From assembly GCA_963576735.1 (NCBI GenBank), contig OY755172.1:2170001-2234000 (forward strand): a stretch of DNA of 64,000 bases, read 5' to 3'. A program made the translations under genes and the position numbers. This document shows positions 46,301-57,999 of this stretch, in pieces. This DNA comes from Bedellia somnulentella. Its lineage: Eukaryota > Arthropoda > Insecta > Lepidoptera > Bedelliidae. Below the pieces are notes generated by a model. It was not told the origin of the DNA, did no database searches, and was given only the letters and a program-made list of their open reading frames with translations. Every line of letters starts with the position of its first letter. The first letter of the stretch is position 1.

Positions 46301-49300
46301 CTCCTATTCATAAACTTATGTTAAAATGTGAGTTTAACTAAATACGTAATAAACGAAGAGATTTAGCAGCGGGATCTTATACTAAATGTAAAGCCTGTCA
46401 AAAGTGAATATGTGTTACAGTAGCGGAAGTATTTTTTAGTATGTTTAGTAGTTATGTTGAGATAAGAAAATAAACAAAAGAAGCTAACAATATCGAATGC
46501 TACAAAAAAAAGAAATACCACTCAAACTTTATACTCAGCAGTCATTTCGGTAACATAATTTAGTTACTAATTAGTAATCTTGTTGTTGTGAATTTTCATG
46601 GGAATAATAAGTTAAATAATAAATCTTCATAAATTAAAGCTACTAAAGTACTGATAATACCATCGAGTATAAGGCTTTCCATAACAAACGGAAAGGTTCT
46701 AATTGAAAAACTATAAGGCCACAACTTTAAACCAAACAGATTAGAGAATCATTTTTGACATGACTAACTAACTACCATCAAAAACTGCGGACTTTAACCT
46801 ATTGAACACTACTTACAAAGACATTTGCCGTGTAGTGTCGGCTTAGAATAACACTACCCCATTTCTACCCGTGGGTGATCGTAAGAGGCGACGAAGGGTA
46901 TAGGTGCTTTTTAAGTGACTTTTGGGCGATGTGGTTGGAGACCCATCACATGCCCGTCACCATAAACATTTATTATTACCAAACATTTTCCCCAAATCAA
47001 CTTCCAAAAGTGGCTGATGAATTTCTCATTCCAAAGCTCTGGCTACCCCGTTAAGGGATTTATAGCCGTGAGTATGTATTAAAAAGACAAAATGACGGTT
47101 CTATACTAAGCTAAAACCTCAAATTAACCTATCACCCACAACTCTAACAACAATTGCCTATCTTAACCAACTAACCTCCTAACATAACCAGGTTACGGAG
47201 AAGCCCACGAGACCAGCGCGTCTAATGCCCGCATCCGTTCAGGTGTGGTGATGGGAGCTCCTCCGGCGTTCGACGTGAGGGTACGGGTTCAACGACCTCC
47301 CGCGCCGCCATCGCCGACGTCCTCCGTCACGCTTACGGAGACTGACGGTGGTAGTATGAGGTGAGTTACGTGACGTTGTTATGTGTAGGAGTAGTGAGAA
47401 ATGTTTTCTAGCTCAAACTATATTCGTTTACTGCGTTATGAGAATGTAAGGTATTTTTTTAAAAGTAGTTTTTGGGCGATGCGGTTGGATACCTACCGCC
47501 AACGATACTTTATTTCTACCATCTTATCCCCTATCATCTTCCAAATGTGCCTGAGGAGTTTCTAGCTTTGAAGCTCTAGCTACCAATTTTTGGGATTCAA
47601 GGCCGTGTGTTTATGTTTGTATGTAAGGTATCTCCGCCATTGTCAGCATATATTTTCACAGCTTACCTTTTAGTTTTTCTATTCATTAGTATTATTGAAA
47701 AGCTTCGTAGAAAATATTATTTTTTACTACACAACATCCAAACTAGCCAATAGAAGCAATACAGAAATGAAAAAAATAAATTAACAAAGGGCAAAATTCA
47801 GTTATTCTACACAACATACACAATCAGATACATAGCAACTTATAATAACAAACTTACTTCAACTCAAATCACAAAAACACATATCTTATGTCCTCAGACA
47901 AACGATGCTCCTAGAAGAGCACGAGCGCCAAGAGTCAGTCCGCACGATGTCGCCGGGCGCGCTCCCCCTCCCCGCGCGCTCGCTGGCCCCCCCGCCGCGC
48001 CCGCCGCGCCCCGCGCCGCTCTACTCACAGGTCAGCCGGCGGCAGGTCAGATTAACACAATTTACTAATTTATTAAGATTACTACTTGATGGTAAGGTTT
48101 ATGGTAAGTATTGGGATTTGGTTTGGAAGGCCGAGTTTTGGGGATAGTGGAATGATAAAAGGTTTTTTTAAAGTGGGCATTGTGGCTGGTTTTTTTTGAG
48201 ACTGAGAAGAAACTTATTCCTCCTAATTTATAAGATGTAAATTAAAATTGTTTACTTCTCTCGAGTATTAGATTTCACTTTTGCTAGCTAAAACTTGGCC
48301 TTTTGGAATCTTTCTAAAAAGTGACTTAAAAATATATTAAAAATTTGGGAACGTGATCATTTCAAATCACACCTTACAAACACAGCCATTAAATATCACG
48401 AAATCATCAATCGGTATATTTAATCAACCATCTGAACCTCATGCAATTTTTAATATGTAATAATCAATAACCATTCATCTCATGATAACAATAATAATGT
48501 GACTAACAAACTAGGAATGGGCGAGGCAGCCGAGATCCATCGCGTCACTGAACACGGAAATGACGGACACACATTCGGTAACGGAAGTGACTGATAGATC
48601 TCATGCGAGAATGTTCCATATGAAGGTAAGTTTTATATGTTCACTTTTGGCTCCGAATGGTTATGATTTTGCAATCATGCAATAAAAATTGATATAACCC
48701 TGCTGGACATAAAAAAAACAATAAAAGGAAAAGAGGGTATTTTTTAAATATGTCAACTGACTTCATTCGGTCTCCTGGAATAAGTTGCATATTTATTGTT
48801 AGTATGAAGTTTAATATCAACATCTTGAAGATTGTTACAAAATTTTGCAACTTGCTGATAAACATATTAATGATTTTGCAGAAACCTCCACCACCTCCTC
48901 CGGTGATGAGGGAAACGCTGGAAACAGAAGAGCAAGAGTTAATGATGGAGAGTCTGGAACAAATGGGAACACCAAATGTACCTGCAAGGTATGTTATTTA
49001 TAAAAAATCTGAGAATAGTATTACATACATACACATTCATATACTCACGGCTATAAATCCCTAGAAGGGGTAGCCAGAGCTAAGGAATTAAAAATTCCTC
49101 AGCCACTTTTGGAAATTTGAGTGGGGAAAAGATGGTAAAGTTAAGGTTGTTGGTGATGGGTTTCCAACCGCATCGCCCAAAAATCCCTTAAAAGCCCCAA
49201 TACCGTTAGTCGCCTCTTACGAACGCCCATCGGTAGAAACGGGGTAGTGCTATTCTAAGCCGACACTACCCGAAATAGAATAGTATTAATTTTAGTTTTA

Positions 49301-52300
49301 ACAGTTGAGTTAGTCTTCAAGGTCTTAGAGGTAGTTTTCTTTTGTAGGCATAAATTTCACTCTGCTAAAGCTCTAGATTAGACATTTGCTGACATTAAAA
49401 CCCCAACATTAAACTTGAATAGGTACATCTTTTGAAATCAAAATTAAGAAATTCTAATTTAATGCTGTTTATTTCATACTTTTAATTAATTTTACATTTG
49501 CAGACGACCAGAAATAACGTCGCACGTTGTAGACGACGTGTTCCTGCGCACAATCACCGAAAAGAAAACGATTGAAGATATCGAACGACACAAACGACTC
49601 GTCACTGAATATAAACAGGTGAGTTACTATTCCGATTATCTTAATAGTACTTTTTAGATAGAACCGATTATTTCTTAGGCTGAGTCGAAAACCTTTAAGA
49701 AATCGAGCATTCAAACTCAAAAGTAGTGTTGTTGATTTCGCTTTGAAATTTAGAACAAACAGCAAAAGAACACCTGCGTCAGTTTTCATGCTAGTGCTAG
49801 ATCTATATGTACATGCAAGAATGTATACTTACAACCAAATTATAATAATTATTTATTTACGAAAGACTTACATTTGTTATTATAATAGTACTACACCAAC
49901 AAAAACTGCGCTCAACTAATACAGAGCATTTTTTTTATATTTGCGCTATTTCCGAACTATACGATACGCTGCGTTTCAGCATGCAATTATTGAATGTCAA
50001 AATGTCTGCCTTCAGGTTCCTCCGCCACCTCCTCAATTCGACGTGACGATAAGAAATCACACGCTCCCGGAGTCGCAGTGGGAGAACTTCTCAGACATCA
50101 GCAGCGCTTCCGGGATGACCTTGACACCGAAGATGGAAAGAGTGCCTTTGTCTCTACCGCAGCAGAAATATATAGGTGTGTATTGATTTTGAAAATGAAG
50201 TTTTTTGACTTATTAAAAGTTGATTTTGTTCTGTAAGTTTTTCATTTAGTTTAATTTTTGTGATTTTTATGATCATGCTATACTGTATATTGACTGTGAT
50301 ACCAAATTAGAATTGATAATTTTACATGGATATCTCCACAGCCAATAGCTTTATGCTGTGGGACACTTATTTTCCCAAGTGCGACATGTCCCCCCGGAGT
50401 TATTTTTCTGAGCCTTAAACATTTTGAGATATATCCTAGCTATGAGTCGTCTAAAATATTTCTGCAACTCCAATATCCTTTAAAACGGATGGCCTACATT
50501 TCTGCTGAAAATATAATTGTTATAAAGGCTTCTAGGTCTTCGATCTGTATCAAGCAAGATGTAAATGAGTACAGAAAAAAAAACTTCTTTCTTACCTTCA
50601 CTCACACTTGAAATCTTCTATAATAAGACAATTGAGTTTTTTATTATTTTCTTACAGACAAAGGAGGCCCAGATCTGTATTCGCCCGATTTGGTGGCACA
50701 CACTAAGTCTCCTCACGGCTACCATCCTCAAATGTCTCCCAGTGGAATGCCATTGCTCCCTGAGCTGCCTCCAGCAAGAAACCCGCTGTTCAGAGATGAG
50801 GATGATGAGGATGTTCCTGAACCAGTGCCATCTCCCCCGGTTCCACCTAACTGGAGTACCCTCACTAGAGTACTGAAGATTGAGGCGCAAGATGAGGTTA
50901 GTTAGTCTTGTTACTATGTGAACAAAATTAATAATATTTATGTATTTTCCCTTTTCGTTGTGTCCATTTGATTGTAACAATGTTACCGTTTTCTTTTGTT
51001 CATTTAAACGTACTCGTAGTAGACGCAACGATTTAAAAAAAATACAGAAAACATACATTTGCCAAAGCCTTGAAAATCATAACTTGTTCACAGAAAAATA
51101 CCCAGTATTCTATTTTGTTAAAATTTAAACACTTAAAATACTTTTCAAACTGCAAATCACCCTCCCTCTTAATTTCCAATTTCTATACCCTCAGATCCTC
51201 CAAGAAACAGAGCGTTCTTACCGCCTCACCCGCGAAGACCGTCTCCGTTGGCGCGAGCTCATCACTCACGAGAGCTCACTCCGCCGCGAGATGTCGCGCG
51301 CGTCGACCCGTGAGGAGTTCTACCGCGTCGCTCACGACCACCGGTTTGCACCGCTCTACCCGCCGCATAAATGGGAGGTCATTATACGGATATTGGCGCC
51401 CCCGTTGGACAAACCTAAGGTTAGTTTTGTTTTTTTAAGAATATGTTATAGAGTGTTCCACTGAGTTCCGTGAGATCTGGTTATACAGATATAAGCCTTT
51501 CTGTTGGATAAACGAAGCGTTACTTTTGGTTAAGGTAAATTTTTCAAGGCTTTTTCTGTATAACGCAATCGTCTTACAATACATATGAAAAGTGCTAGTA
51601 CTTTCTGGATACTAATTTATGTTTTCGGGCAATAAAAAATTGCGTTGCCACTAATCATTTGTACATACCTACTGGTATTTTAAGGTATATACAAAGGTTT
51701 TGTAAGAGATTTCTAATGGATTGTTAGTAACTTTTAATGGCCTACAGAATATGTAAATTATCCCAAATTTCCCTAGTACCCTAAGTCATCATCACCTTAA
51801 ACTGATTAAATTATAACGCATTTTATAATGTGATTTTTCAGAACCGCTATCGCAAGAAAACTGAATGGGATTCAAGATCACGTAGAAGTTCTTTGCCGAC
51901 GCTTTACGAATACGACAGTGATGCTACTTCTTTGAGAGATCCAGCTCGTTCTAGAAGATCTTCGTACAGAAGTGACCATGTAGATATGAGGTGAGTAATA
52001 TTTCTATATGGAAAATTGCTAAAGTTTAATTCATATTGCGAGAAACGCAATAATTTAGAAATATATATTTTTAGACGATATTATGAAATGTTCCAGTATA
52101 CAAATATAGTTTGACTAATACCAGTTTATACTAAAAGTGTCATTTTTATTAAAATAATATTATATATTATTTCTCTTTGCAGGTCGATGTCAGAAATGAT
52201 GGTGGATTACGCTCGAGAACAGGCAGACACACACTCAGAGGTATCAGGAGGGACTCAGTTAGGGAGGTACTACGATGATGACAGCGATGGAGAACATAAT

Positions 52301-53748
52301 TTCCATAACTCCCAGTAAGTTGCATTAACTAAATAATAAAAAAACTTTTTGGCTGTACTGTAATAAGAGAGACATTTTCTTTGATAGATCATAGATGAAA
52401 TATCCTTCTCGGAACAAAGATCCTTTTACATTCCTTGTTCTGTTGTCAACGGATAAATAAGACAAATATATGAATAAATACATGGCTTCATTCCATAGAG
52501 AACTTAATTAAATATAGAAGGAACGAAGAATGTGAAAATCCATAAATGATTCAGTGCATTTCGACTGACTTCAGCGAAGCAAATGTGTGACCAATAAAAT
52601 TTAGAACATTGAATTAACCGATCAGGGTGTAGGAAAAACTTGTTTTTACATTGTGTTTTAGCGGATTTTTTTTGAACAATTTTAGTACGTTTAGTTTCCG
52701 CTCTATTTAGTTAAGTCTTGCTTCATTCTAACCAATCTGTGTTGTTCAAATATAATATTACGCTTTCATTATTTGTAGATCCTGGTCGCGACACTCACTC
52801 CACCGCTCTGCTAGTCAGCCATCTCTGGCGCGCTCCGCCACCGAAGTGATAGAACAGTGGACGGTGCCGGAGCAAGATGGGGATGTAACACCTACTCCGG
52901 GAAGGAAATTTAAAGGTAAATTTTACCGAATAATAGAAGGCGTTAACAGAACTCAGGAAAACATCTTTTAGAATACCACTCAGCCACTTTTGAAAGTTGT
53001 GTGGGGAATGTAGGAATTTTGTTTAGTTTCATTAAAGCCTGATAGCCCATACTAAACCAACGTGGTGGACAACGGCTTTACTTATTAAGGTTGGGTTTGA
53101 ACCTCTATGGTGGGGAAATGTGAGCTGGTATAACCACTAACATTCATGGCTTCATGCCTCTCATATTAAGGGACATTCTGAAGTCAGATATGTTAATTGA
53201 CATGATGTAATGTATCTAAAGTAGGCATCTGAAATATAAAGAATAAAACAGCATATATGAGAAGCTAGAGGGGTTTGTCAGGATTGTACAAAGTGGCGAT
53301 CGATAGTCTCTGCCTTCCCCAATAGGAACTAATGGCGTGAGTATGCGTGTATACATACATACATATACTCACGGCTATAAATCCCTAGAAGGGGCAGCCA
53401 GAGCTAACGAATTAGAAATTCCTCAGCCACTTTTGGAAGTTGCGTGGGGCAAAGATGGTAAAATAAAGGTTGTTGGTGATGGGTCTCCAACCGCATCGCC
53501 CAAAAATCCCTTAAAAAGCCCCAATACCGTTAGTCGCCTCTAACGTACACCCACCGGAAGAAAAGGGGTAATGCTATTCTAAGCCGACACAGCAAAGCAA
53601 GTATATGTATTTATGTAATTATATGACGTTTACACATATATTTTACTATTTTTTCTTTCCAGGGCCACAAGGAATGAGCACATTCTCATCGTCAGAAGTT
53701 CGAACATTCCAAGCTAGTAGTTCTTCGAGAGGATGGCGAGAACAATAA
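40347..53748 (+). CDS. Single-pass membrane protein with ZP-N-like ectodomain
   Basis: Exons: 40347-40481, 42358-42441, 43150-43287, 44246-44388, 44838-45040, 45744-45908, 47192-47360, 47898-48030, 48515-48625, 48882-48988, 49504-49618, 50016-50175, 50658-50896, 51195-51419, 51842-51990, 52183-52314, 52779-52915, 53663-53748. All introns are GT-AG and all phases agree, giving 876 residues. Residues 1-19 form a signal peptide. Cysteines 67, 96, 115 and 149, with LKFNEKFYGIAYADF (76-90), resemble the four-cysteine ZP-N fold of cuticle and epithelial matrix proteins. An NRT sequon is at 59-61. One transmembrane helix (about 183-207) is followed by RRR. The long tail has proline runs (about 371-389, 429-434, 503-507), an acidic patch and a basic Arg/Ser-rich end. 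A role at the apical membrane or matrix is inference. An untranslated 5' exon must exist, because the ATG exon begins after an acceptor at 40336-40337. Confidence 0.88.
40532..40775 (-). repeat. SINE-A in intron 1
   Basis: Near-consensus antisense copy about 50 bp after the exon 1 donor, flanked by ttaataaac (40526-40534 and 40778-40786). Confidence 0.95.
40880..41262 (+). repeat. tRNA-derived SINE in intron 1
   Basis: The head has an A-box-like tagtccagtgggtagaacac and a B-box-like gtgagttccaatcctgggac at normal spacing. The body contains gtgagggaaaacatcgtgag. The 3' end (ccaaccccttcggggataaa, cggcgtgaacg) and a (TTATG)n tail resemble the RTE LINE terminus. This is a composite tRNA-head, LINE-tail SINE. 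Confidence 0.85.
41353..41475 (+). repeat. SINE-A, 5'-truncated, diverged
   Basis: ccaaaaacatttattttaca, aaatggctcaagaattt and ggcgtgagtatatgtaatg remain, in intron 1. Confidence 0.8.
42718..42910 (+). repeat. SINE-like fragment in intron 2
   Basis: gaatccgtgcttcggatggc and acgttgagatatcggtccct are words of a common lepidopteran retroposon tail. It ends in an agaagaagaagaag run. Confidence 0.55.
43339..43415 (-). repeat. RTE LINE 3' fragment in intron 3
   Basis: cgatcctggcaaacctctct and the following block are the antisense of the RTE C-terminal codons. It is preceded by (CATA)n. Confidence 0.8.
43980..44100 (-). repeat. SINE tail fragment in intron 3
   Basis: On the minus strand it reads ttagcgataagtccgccttt, followed by a gcaataaagtg word and (ATAA)n, like the fragment at 2357-2668. 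Confidence 0.6.
44117..44223 (-). repeat. SINE-A head fragment in intron 3
   Basis: aatggatctccagcaaaat, gtcgtctcttacaacaccca and cgctattctaag are recognisable. It ends 22 bp before exon 4. Confidence 0.75.
45253..45340 (+). pseudogene. Duplicate of exon 6, copy 1
   Basis: After an AG at 45251-45252 the sequence reads in the incoming phase as DVKIPCARPVYPLAAESASV, then ASE, closely matching exon 6. It then diverges and meets TGA after VIYDQ. No good donor precedes the stop. It may be a decayed duplicate or an alternative terminal exon that would end the protein soon after the transmembrane segment. Confidence 0.7.
45520..45683 (+). pseudogene. Duplicate of exon 6, copy 2
   Basis: Starting after AG at 45518-45519 it reads in phase VKEPRAPVVYPLAAESASVV, then SDTLPSDYPSK, and stays open for 53 codons to TAG at 45681-45683. 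Most differences from exon 6 in the conserved core are silent. The acceptor lacks a strong pyrimidine tract and no donor is evident, so use is uncertain. Confidence 0.7.
45744..45908 (+). CDS. Exon 6 of the ZP-N-like protein (functional copy)
   Basis: It has a clean acceptor (cttctcag) and donor (gtgaga) and encodes PVYPLAAESASVASDTLPSD, then an acidic stretch. It is the last and longest of three tandem relatives spaced 267 and 224 bp apart. Confidence 0.88.
45960..46820. other. Intron 6 sequence, nothing recognised
   Basis: AT-rich, with an inverted pair of gggatcttatac-type words around 46120 and 46370. No exon was seen. Confidence 0.4.
46828..47077 (+). repeat. SINE-A in intron 6
   Basis: Full length, sense to the gene. 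It has a short extra block (acatgcccgtcacc) and almost no TATG tail. Confidence 0.92.
47448..47625 (+). repeat. SINE-A in intron 7, 5'-truncated
   Basis: It runs from agtttttgggcgatgcggtt to ggccgtgtgtttatg. Confidence 0.88.
47898..48045 (+). CDS. Exon 8 with two in-frame donors 15 bp apart
   Basis: The exon can end at 48030 (CAG then gtcagc) or 48045 (CAG then gtcaga). The longer form adds five residues (VSRRQ) without changing frame. It encodes a GC-rich proline/arginine segment (LAPPPRPPRPAP), a likely SH3- or WW-binding stretch. The GC content contrasts sharply with the surrounding introns. Confidence 0.85.
48050..48510. other. Intron 8 sequence, nothing recognised
   Basis: AT-rich, no repeat or exon seen. 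Confidence 0.4.
49023..49270 (-). repeat. SINE-A in intron 10
   Basis: Near-consensus antisense copy beginning 34 bp after the exon 10 donor. Confidence 0.95.
50180..50650. other. Intron 12 sequence, nothing recognised
   Basis: AT-rich, no repeat or exon seen. Confidence 0.4.
51420..51840. other. Intron 14 sequence, nothing recognised
   Basis: AT-rich, no repeat or exon seen. Confidence 0.4.
53264..53349 (+). repeat. RTE LINE 3' tail in intron 17
   Basis: gaagctagaggggtttgtca, ggattgtacaaagtggcgat and aatggcgtgagtatg match the LINE end. It abuts a SINE-A tail. Confidence 0.85.
53350..53597 (-). repeat. SINE-A in intron 17
   Basis: Near-consensus antisense copy with a small head deletion. 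It joins the RTE tail through a shared CATA/TATG stretch. Confidence 0.93.
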
Positions 53749-53910
53749 CTTCATAATTAAAAATGTTAATATAACCAAAATTATATTGAAGAAAGGTGTA
53801 TGGATCTTGTCATCGTATAACGTCAAATACCATTATAGGTACAAAATAGTAAAAATTTTCAATAAATCAAATTGAACGTTATTTTTACAATTTCAAGTGT
53901 AAATAAATCA
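53749..53910 (+). promoter_or_regulatory. 3' UTR with poly(A) signals of the ZP-N-like gene
   Basis: AATAAA occurs at 53861-53866 and 53902-53907, the first 113 bp after the stop codon. A longer UTR ending near another AATAAA at about 54750 is possible. Confidence 0.6.
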
Positions 53911-55060
53911 GTTAATGATAAAGTTCGATTATTAAACTTATATTTTTTTACATCGGATGTTTATGGATGATATTATACCAGATGTGCACAGTTTTGTTTA
54001 TGAACAAATGGATGATAATTTCAGTTAAAAGTAGTGCAAATGCGTGATTTAAGAATTAAATAATTTAGTTTGAATAAGAGAAGCAAACTGCCTACTGAAG
54101 TAATATTTCACTGCCTTTTTAATGTGTGCTCTGCTGGCATGATAATTTTATGAAAATGATTTTAAAAAATCTACTCGATTAGTTACTCAACTCTTCGACT
54201 ATTATAGGATTTCATCAAGTGTGGAGGTTTTCAGAAAATGTCTTCAGTTTACCAGCGTATTGTAAAACTACCTTTTTGAACCCGCTTTTTTTATAAAAAG
54301 ACATTGTAGTGCATTTTTTAAAGCTCAATTGATATAGTATAGTTTTTAAATTGTGAAATGTTTCCAGTGCTTTGAAAAACAACTCAAATTAAAGTAAGTG
54401 TTCTATTTGTTTGAAGAAAGGAAAAAATGGCAAATAGTTTGTAAGTTCTAGATTTATTGATAGATATTGTTCTCAATGATGCAAAAAAGTTATTGTTGTA
54501 AGTATTTGTATAAATTATATATTAATATTATTTTTTGACAAAAAATTGTAAATTCTTTTCTTTTATATTTATTTTAATTGTTTTGTTTGATATTTAATAG
54601 GTGTACCAATCGTATGTATGATTATTTATTATTATTTATTTATTTATTTTTATATATTTATGAAACGCATCGTACCATTGTGAACAATTTCTATTTCAGC
54701 GATTCCGTCCATGAGTAACTAATATACCTGCTTAGTGACATATTATTTTAATAAATGATTATATTATAGTATTCCTTTACCAGTTAAAAGTTCAATAATA
54801 TTAAGTTCTGTAGCGTAAATAATATCATTTGTAAGTGAACACTAACGTGCCAAAATTACTGTATTTTTATTTTCAGCTCTTCTTCAGAATACATTTAATG
54901 TATACATTTTTATATATTCGGTTAAAAATTATCTCTGCATGATGTAAATTTAAGTTAAATGAACTTGTGAACGATGTTTGTGTAGTTTTAACACGTGGAA
55001 AAAAAATCTATCATCGTAAATATACATAGTTTTCTGATGATGGAAAAACAACACATACCT
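53911..55060. other. AT-rich downstream sequence, possible extended 3' UTR
   Basis: No gene or repeat was recognised. Confidence 0.4.
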
Positions 55061-55086
55061 AGCAGCGAAGGCAACGCCAAGCAGAA

Positions 55087-55222
55087 GGGCAAGCACGAGC
55101 GCTATTTTGTCGACACGATAACGGTTAGAATGAGATGGCAGTATACGAAATTAAGTAAATGCGTTAGAGATGGCGGCTTTATCCCACGCGATAACTAGTT
55201 TAAACACCGCTCGTACTAGCCG
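55087..55222. mobile_element. Small MITE with imperfect terminal inverted repeats
   Basis: The left end gggcaagcacgagcg pairs with the reverse complement of cgctcgtactagcc. The interior includes gagatggcggctttatccca and cgcgataactagttt. A relative with the interior inverted lies at 63929-64000. Confidence 0.65.
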
Positions 55223-55768
55223 GGCTGTTTTAATAAAATATGGAATCTGATAATTTTCTCTGATAAAATTGAAATTTAAACATGTCTGAATGGTAAAACT
55301 AATTTTTTTTCGTTTGGTAATATAAAATCTTGGTCGTGTGTGCCTTTAAAGATTGCCTTGGTTGCTATGTCATAATTGGGAAAACGAAAAAAGGGGTCAT
55401 GGTTAGAAATCGAATTCAAGTTAATATTTTAACAATGGACAGATATGGATGTGTGGTGTGTGTGTAGACAATGCTACAAACATGTTAAATGTGTATATTT
55501 TTGAAATTATGTATACAAATAGTAACAATATTTTGGAAAATTATTTTATATAATTAACTATTTAGTATTAAAGGTTTTAATTTAGAAAATCACAACTACT
55601 AATACTTTGGTGCTAAAAGAGGAAAGTTTATATATCATACCTTTACTAAAATTCGTCAAAACAATTATTTACAAAACATAGTGATTTTGTATTGATATCT
55701 TTTAAGGAATATATTGATTTAACAATTAAAGTGTTTTATTTCGACTTGGTTGGGATTTATTGATAACT

Positions 55769-56009
55769 GCTGTGTAGTGTCGGTTTAGAGTAGCACTACG
55801 ATATTTCTTCCAGTGGGTGTACATAAGATACGACTAACGGTTTTGGGGTTTTTAAGGGATTTTTGGGCGATGCGGTTGGAAACCCATCACCAACAACCTT
55901 TGTTCACCATCTTTTTTCCACGCAACTTCCAAAAGTGGTAGAGGAATTTCTAATTCCCTAGCTCTAGCTACCCCTTCAAGGAAATTATAGCCGTGAGTAT
56001 ATGTATGTA
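55769..56009 (+). repeat. SINE-A, full length, diverged
   Basis: It runs from gctgtgtagtgtcggtttag to tagccgtgagtatatgtatg. Confidence 0.93.
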
Positions 56010-56344
56010 TTTATAAGTTATTAATAACTCTTTTTATTGTTCAATTTATTGTTGAAGAAGAAACTTTATACGTTGATTGCGTTATTATTGCAATAATTGT
56101 TGTATTTCAGTGTAGTATTTGTCATGTCACGAGTGGCGCTGTTCAATGTTAACACTACACTACTGCAACAGTTAGTAAATGACGATGGTTTTAAGAAAAG
56201 ATCAGAAGATTTCTCATATATATTTTATAATCACACTCGTTGATTTCACAACTTTTTTTTAAGATTATAATTTGGGTAACAAAACTTAACAACATCATAT
56301 ATTCAACTCAGAATACTTGAATCAATTAATTAAGCAAACAAAAA

Positions 56345-56410
56345 TTTTCAACACCAGCAGGACTCAAACCTACGACCACGGGTATACGCCCCCGTAGCTC
56401 AGAATACTCG
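56345..56410 (-). repeat. Possible tRNA-like fragment
   Basis: On the minus strand gtcgtaggtttgagtcctgc resembles a T-arm/B-box. No full cloverleaf could be drawn, so a SINE head or pseudo-tRNA is more likely than a tRNA gene. Confidence 0.35.
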
Positions 56411-57420
56411 TTAATATAAAATAATAAAAAAACTCACACACAACATTAATGTTAAATATTGTTTTTTTGTTAATTGAAGTACACAACACAGATAACTTGA
56501 TATAAGCAGAAGTGATTGCATCAACAACAGATGCTAGTTGTTCTATGATTCGTTCATTTCGTTCATTCAGATCAAGCAACAAGAATAGTTCTCTTATCTA
56601 TGACAATTTATTACACTAGCTAGCATAGATAGTACATCTATGACTAGCTAGTATAAATGATCATTCATGAATTTGTAAAGCAGATATTTAACTGAAGTAA
56701 AGATAATATTCGACGTAATACAATAACAAACAATGACCCTAGTTAAATAATATTTGTTTTATAACGTAAAAAATAAATTTAAGTAGTTTAATAACCTTTT
56801 TAAAATCTTTGACTGAAGAGCATTTTCATTAACATAGATAGTATTTAAACATTATATGTTATGTAGGAACACAGTTCACTTACCCGAACTATTGATACGA
56901 GCTAAAAATATTAGTAAATATTTGAGATCAGTATTATAATTCGATTGTTGAAATTCAAAAATGAATTTGCGATAATACAAGCGATATAAAACGGACACTA
57001 TGCTATTTAATTCATCAAAATCCTTTTACATTACAATTTTTCAATAAAAGTTCTTATCCAGATTCTAGACAAAATACTTTATTAGAGATTGGTGTTCATG
57101 GAATATCTTAAAATTGTATCACTAAGATATAAGGTTCTCGGAATTGAAATTAAAAAGCCCAATTAGAAATATATTCCTAATTTTATCTTATATGATAAAA
57201 CACCGCTTTTACTTATTAAAAGCATAAATATATTTTCACTAAATCTGCCACCATTTTTAGATGGGTTTCTTTTTAAAAATGACATTCTTGTATTAGTTTA
57301 ATTATTTCTTAATTCAAAACGTCATAAGAATTTTCGTACAAGCTTCAATTATTCTAACTACTAGGCAACTTCGTTTGTGAAATGAACACAAATTTTCTTT
57401 ACTTAATTTTGGCTGTCATC
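56411..57420. other. AT-rich spacer, nothing recognised
   Basis: No coding or repeat features were identified. Confidence 0.4.
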
Positions 57421-57421
57421 A

Positions 57422-57496
57422 GATTTGGCTGATTGCTCCGCACGATTGACGCCTCCTCGTTATTTGCTTCCAAAATCTCTTTTCGAAATGCTTATC
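57422..57496 (-). CDS. Possible terminal exon of the minus-strand gene
   Basis: An acceptor (tttcttttcag) precedes GATAAGCATTTC on the minus strand. Read in phase 0 it gives DKHFEKRFWKQITRRRQSCG, then AISQI and stop. In phase 2 it gives RISISKRDFGSK and stop. Which is used depends on the unsettled upstream frame. Confidence 0.35.
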
Positions 57497-57732
57497 CTGA
57501 AAAGAAATAAAAATATAAATAAGTTCAATTCCGCATTGAAACCTTTACGTTCATTTATGCCTATAAATTCTAATAATGGGAGCAAGTATAAAGTACTATG
57601 AATAATAAGCAAAATTTTTAGAGTTAAGTATGGAAAATATTGTAAAATTAGGGATGGCATTGACACAATAAAATTAAAAATTAAGGAATAAATTTATTTT
57701 CATTCAATAACTGTAATTAATTTACAACTCAC

Positions 57733-57778
57733 CTGACTCCGGCGCTTTTGGAGCGAAATAAATCGCCAAAATGGGTAT
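57733..57778 (-). CDS. Possible 46-bp internal exon, minus strand
   Basis: It is bounded by an acceptor (aaatgcattag) and a strong donor (TCAG then gtgagt). All three frames are open, for example THFGDLFRSKSAGV in incoming phase 1. The strong donor is the main evidence. Confidence 0.35.
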
Positions 57779-57999
57779 CTAATGCATTTGAATGACATAA
57801 ATAAAACTGGTTCGATGAATAATGAAAAGCAATGAGTATAATTTGATAAAAAATATATATTTAAAAAGAACAAAGTTTTTAAAATGTCATGGACAGATGT
57901 ATTTTCTAATTGTTATGTTAAAATATTAATACCTAAGAATTGAGAACAATGTATAACTTCTTACAAGGTGTTTTTAAAATTACGAATTTATAATTAGAA

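Noticed and set aside
56345..56410. tRNA gene
   Set aside because: Only a B-box-like arm is present. No acceptor stem or anticodon arm could be paired.
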